DNA from: Candidatus Pantoea edessiphila
GTDB taxonomy: Bacteria > Pseudomonadota > Gammaproteobacteria > Enterobacterales > Enterobacteriaceae
DNA length: 64,000 nucleotides
NCBI RefSeq assembly: GCF_002933315.1
Contig: NZ_PDKT01000002.1
Coordinates: forward strand, 1-64,000
Direction of reading: 5' to 3'
Shown here: one piece after another, positions 63,827-64,000 of the stretch
Position numbering within the stretch: the first letter of the stretch is position 1
Layout of the letters: each line of letters opens with the position of its first letter
The notes under the pieces: model-generated
What the model was told of the DNA's origin: nothing
Databases searched by the model: none
What the model saw: only the letters and a program-made list of their open reading frames with translations
Made by a program: the position numbers and the translations under genes

Positions 63827-64000
63827 ATGAAACTATATAATATTAAAGATCGAAATGAACAAGTTAATTTTATTCAAGCTACCAAGCAAGGTCTAGGATC
63901 AAAACAAGGACTGTTTTTTCCAGTTGATCTTCCTGAATTTAATTCAGATAAAATCAATAATATACTAAAAATGAATTTTATAGATAGAAGTTATGAAATT
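63827..64000 (+). CDS. thrC: Threonine synthase (partial, runs off window)
   Basis: PLP enzyme converting O-phosphohomoserine to threonine. The first 58 codons are visible: MKLYNIKDRNEQVNFIQAT, then QGLGSKQGLFFPVDLPEF, closely matching the E. coli ThrC N-terminus. The ATG is 3 bases after the thrB stop, so thrABC order is kept. The frame is open to the window end. Confidence 0.95.
   Translation, partial: MKLYNIKDRNEQVNFIQATKQGLGSKQGLFFPVDLPEFNSDKINNILKMNFIDRSYEI

Overview
The window reads as a piece of the chromosome of a genome-reduced, very AT-rich gammaproteobacterium of the Enterobacterales, most probably a long-term insect endosymbiont. Four things support this. Every protein I can name is closest to its Escherichia coli counterpart and nearly collinear with it. 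Coding regions are strongly A/T biased. Spacers are almost pure A/T and often 300-900 bp long, where E. coli has genes. There are no mobile elements, phage genes, CRISPR arrays or transcription-factor genes. The E. coli comparisons come from memory, without alignment software. I cannot name the genus; Blochmannia-, Baumannia- or stinkbug-symbiont-like lineages would all fit.

Layout. 1-17 kb corresponds to E. coli 90-94 min: the 3' end of a 16S rRNA with tRNA-Asp but no 23S, then metA, pgi, lysC, yjbJ, dusA, dnaB, ssb, a yfaZ-like porin, tRNA-Phe, cutA, fxsA, groES-groEL behind a sigma-32-type promoter, and the EF-P set epmB/efp/epmA. 17-47.6 kb is the E. coli 71-73 min block inserted in reversed map order: degQ, zapE, rplM-rpsI, sspA-sspB, lptB, kdsC, ibaG-murA, ispB, rplU-rpmA-obgE, greA, ftsH-folP-glmM-secG, tRNA-Leu(GAG), rimP-nusA-infB-rbfA-truB-rpsO-pnp, deaD and yhbP. 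47.7-64 kb returns to E. coli 96-100/0 min: ridA, argI, valS-holC-pepA, tRNA-Leu(CAA), tRNA-Leu(CAG), holD, serB, slt and thrA-thrB-thrC (thrC is cut by the window edge).

Function. The window keeps information processing (replication, transcription elongation, translation, tRNA and rRNA modification), protein quality control (GroEL, FtsH, DegQ, SspB), some envelope synthesis (MurA, GlmM, Slt, KdsC) and amino-acid supply. LysC, ThrA, ThrB, ThrC and MetA cover the aspartate family and ArgI covers arginine, as expected of a nutritional symbiont.

I found no new multi-gene system. The notable signals are decay and regulation. serB is frameshifted at an A7 tract. ThrA has lost its aspartokinase active site but kept its homoserine dehydrogenase. 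LptB has lost its Q-loop, signature and H-loop residues, and lptA/lptC are absent beside it. Long perfect inverted repeats lie in many spacers, the best being 32 bp between tRNA-Leu and rimP. YjbJ is unusually rich in cysteine.
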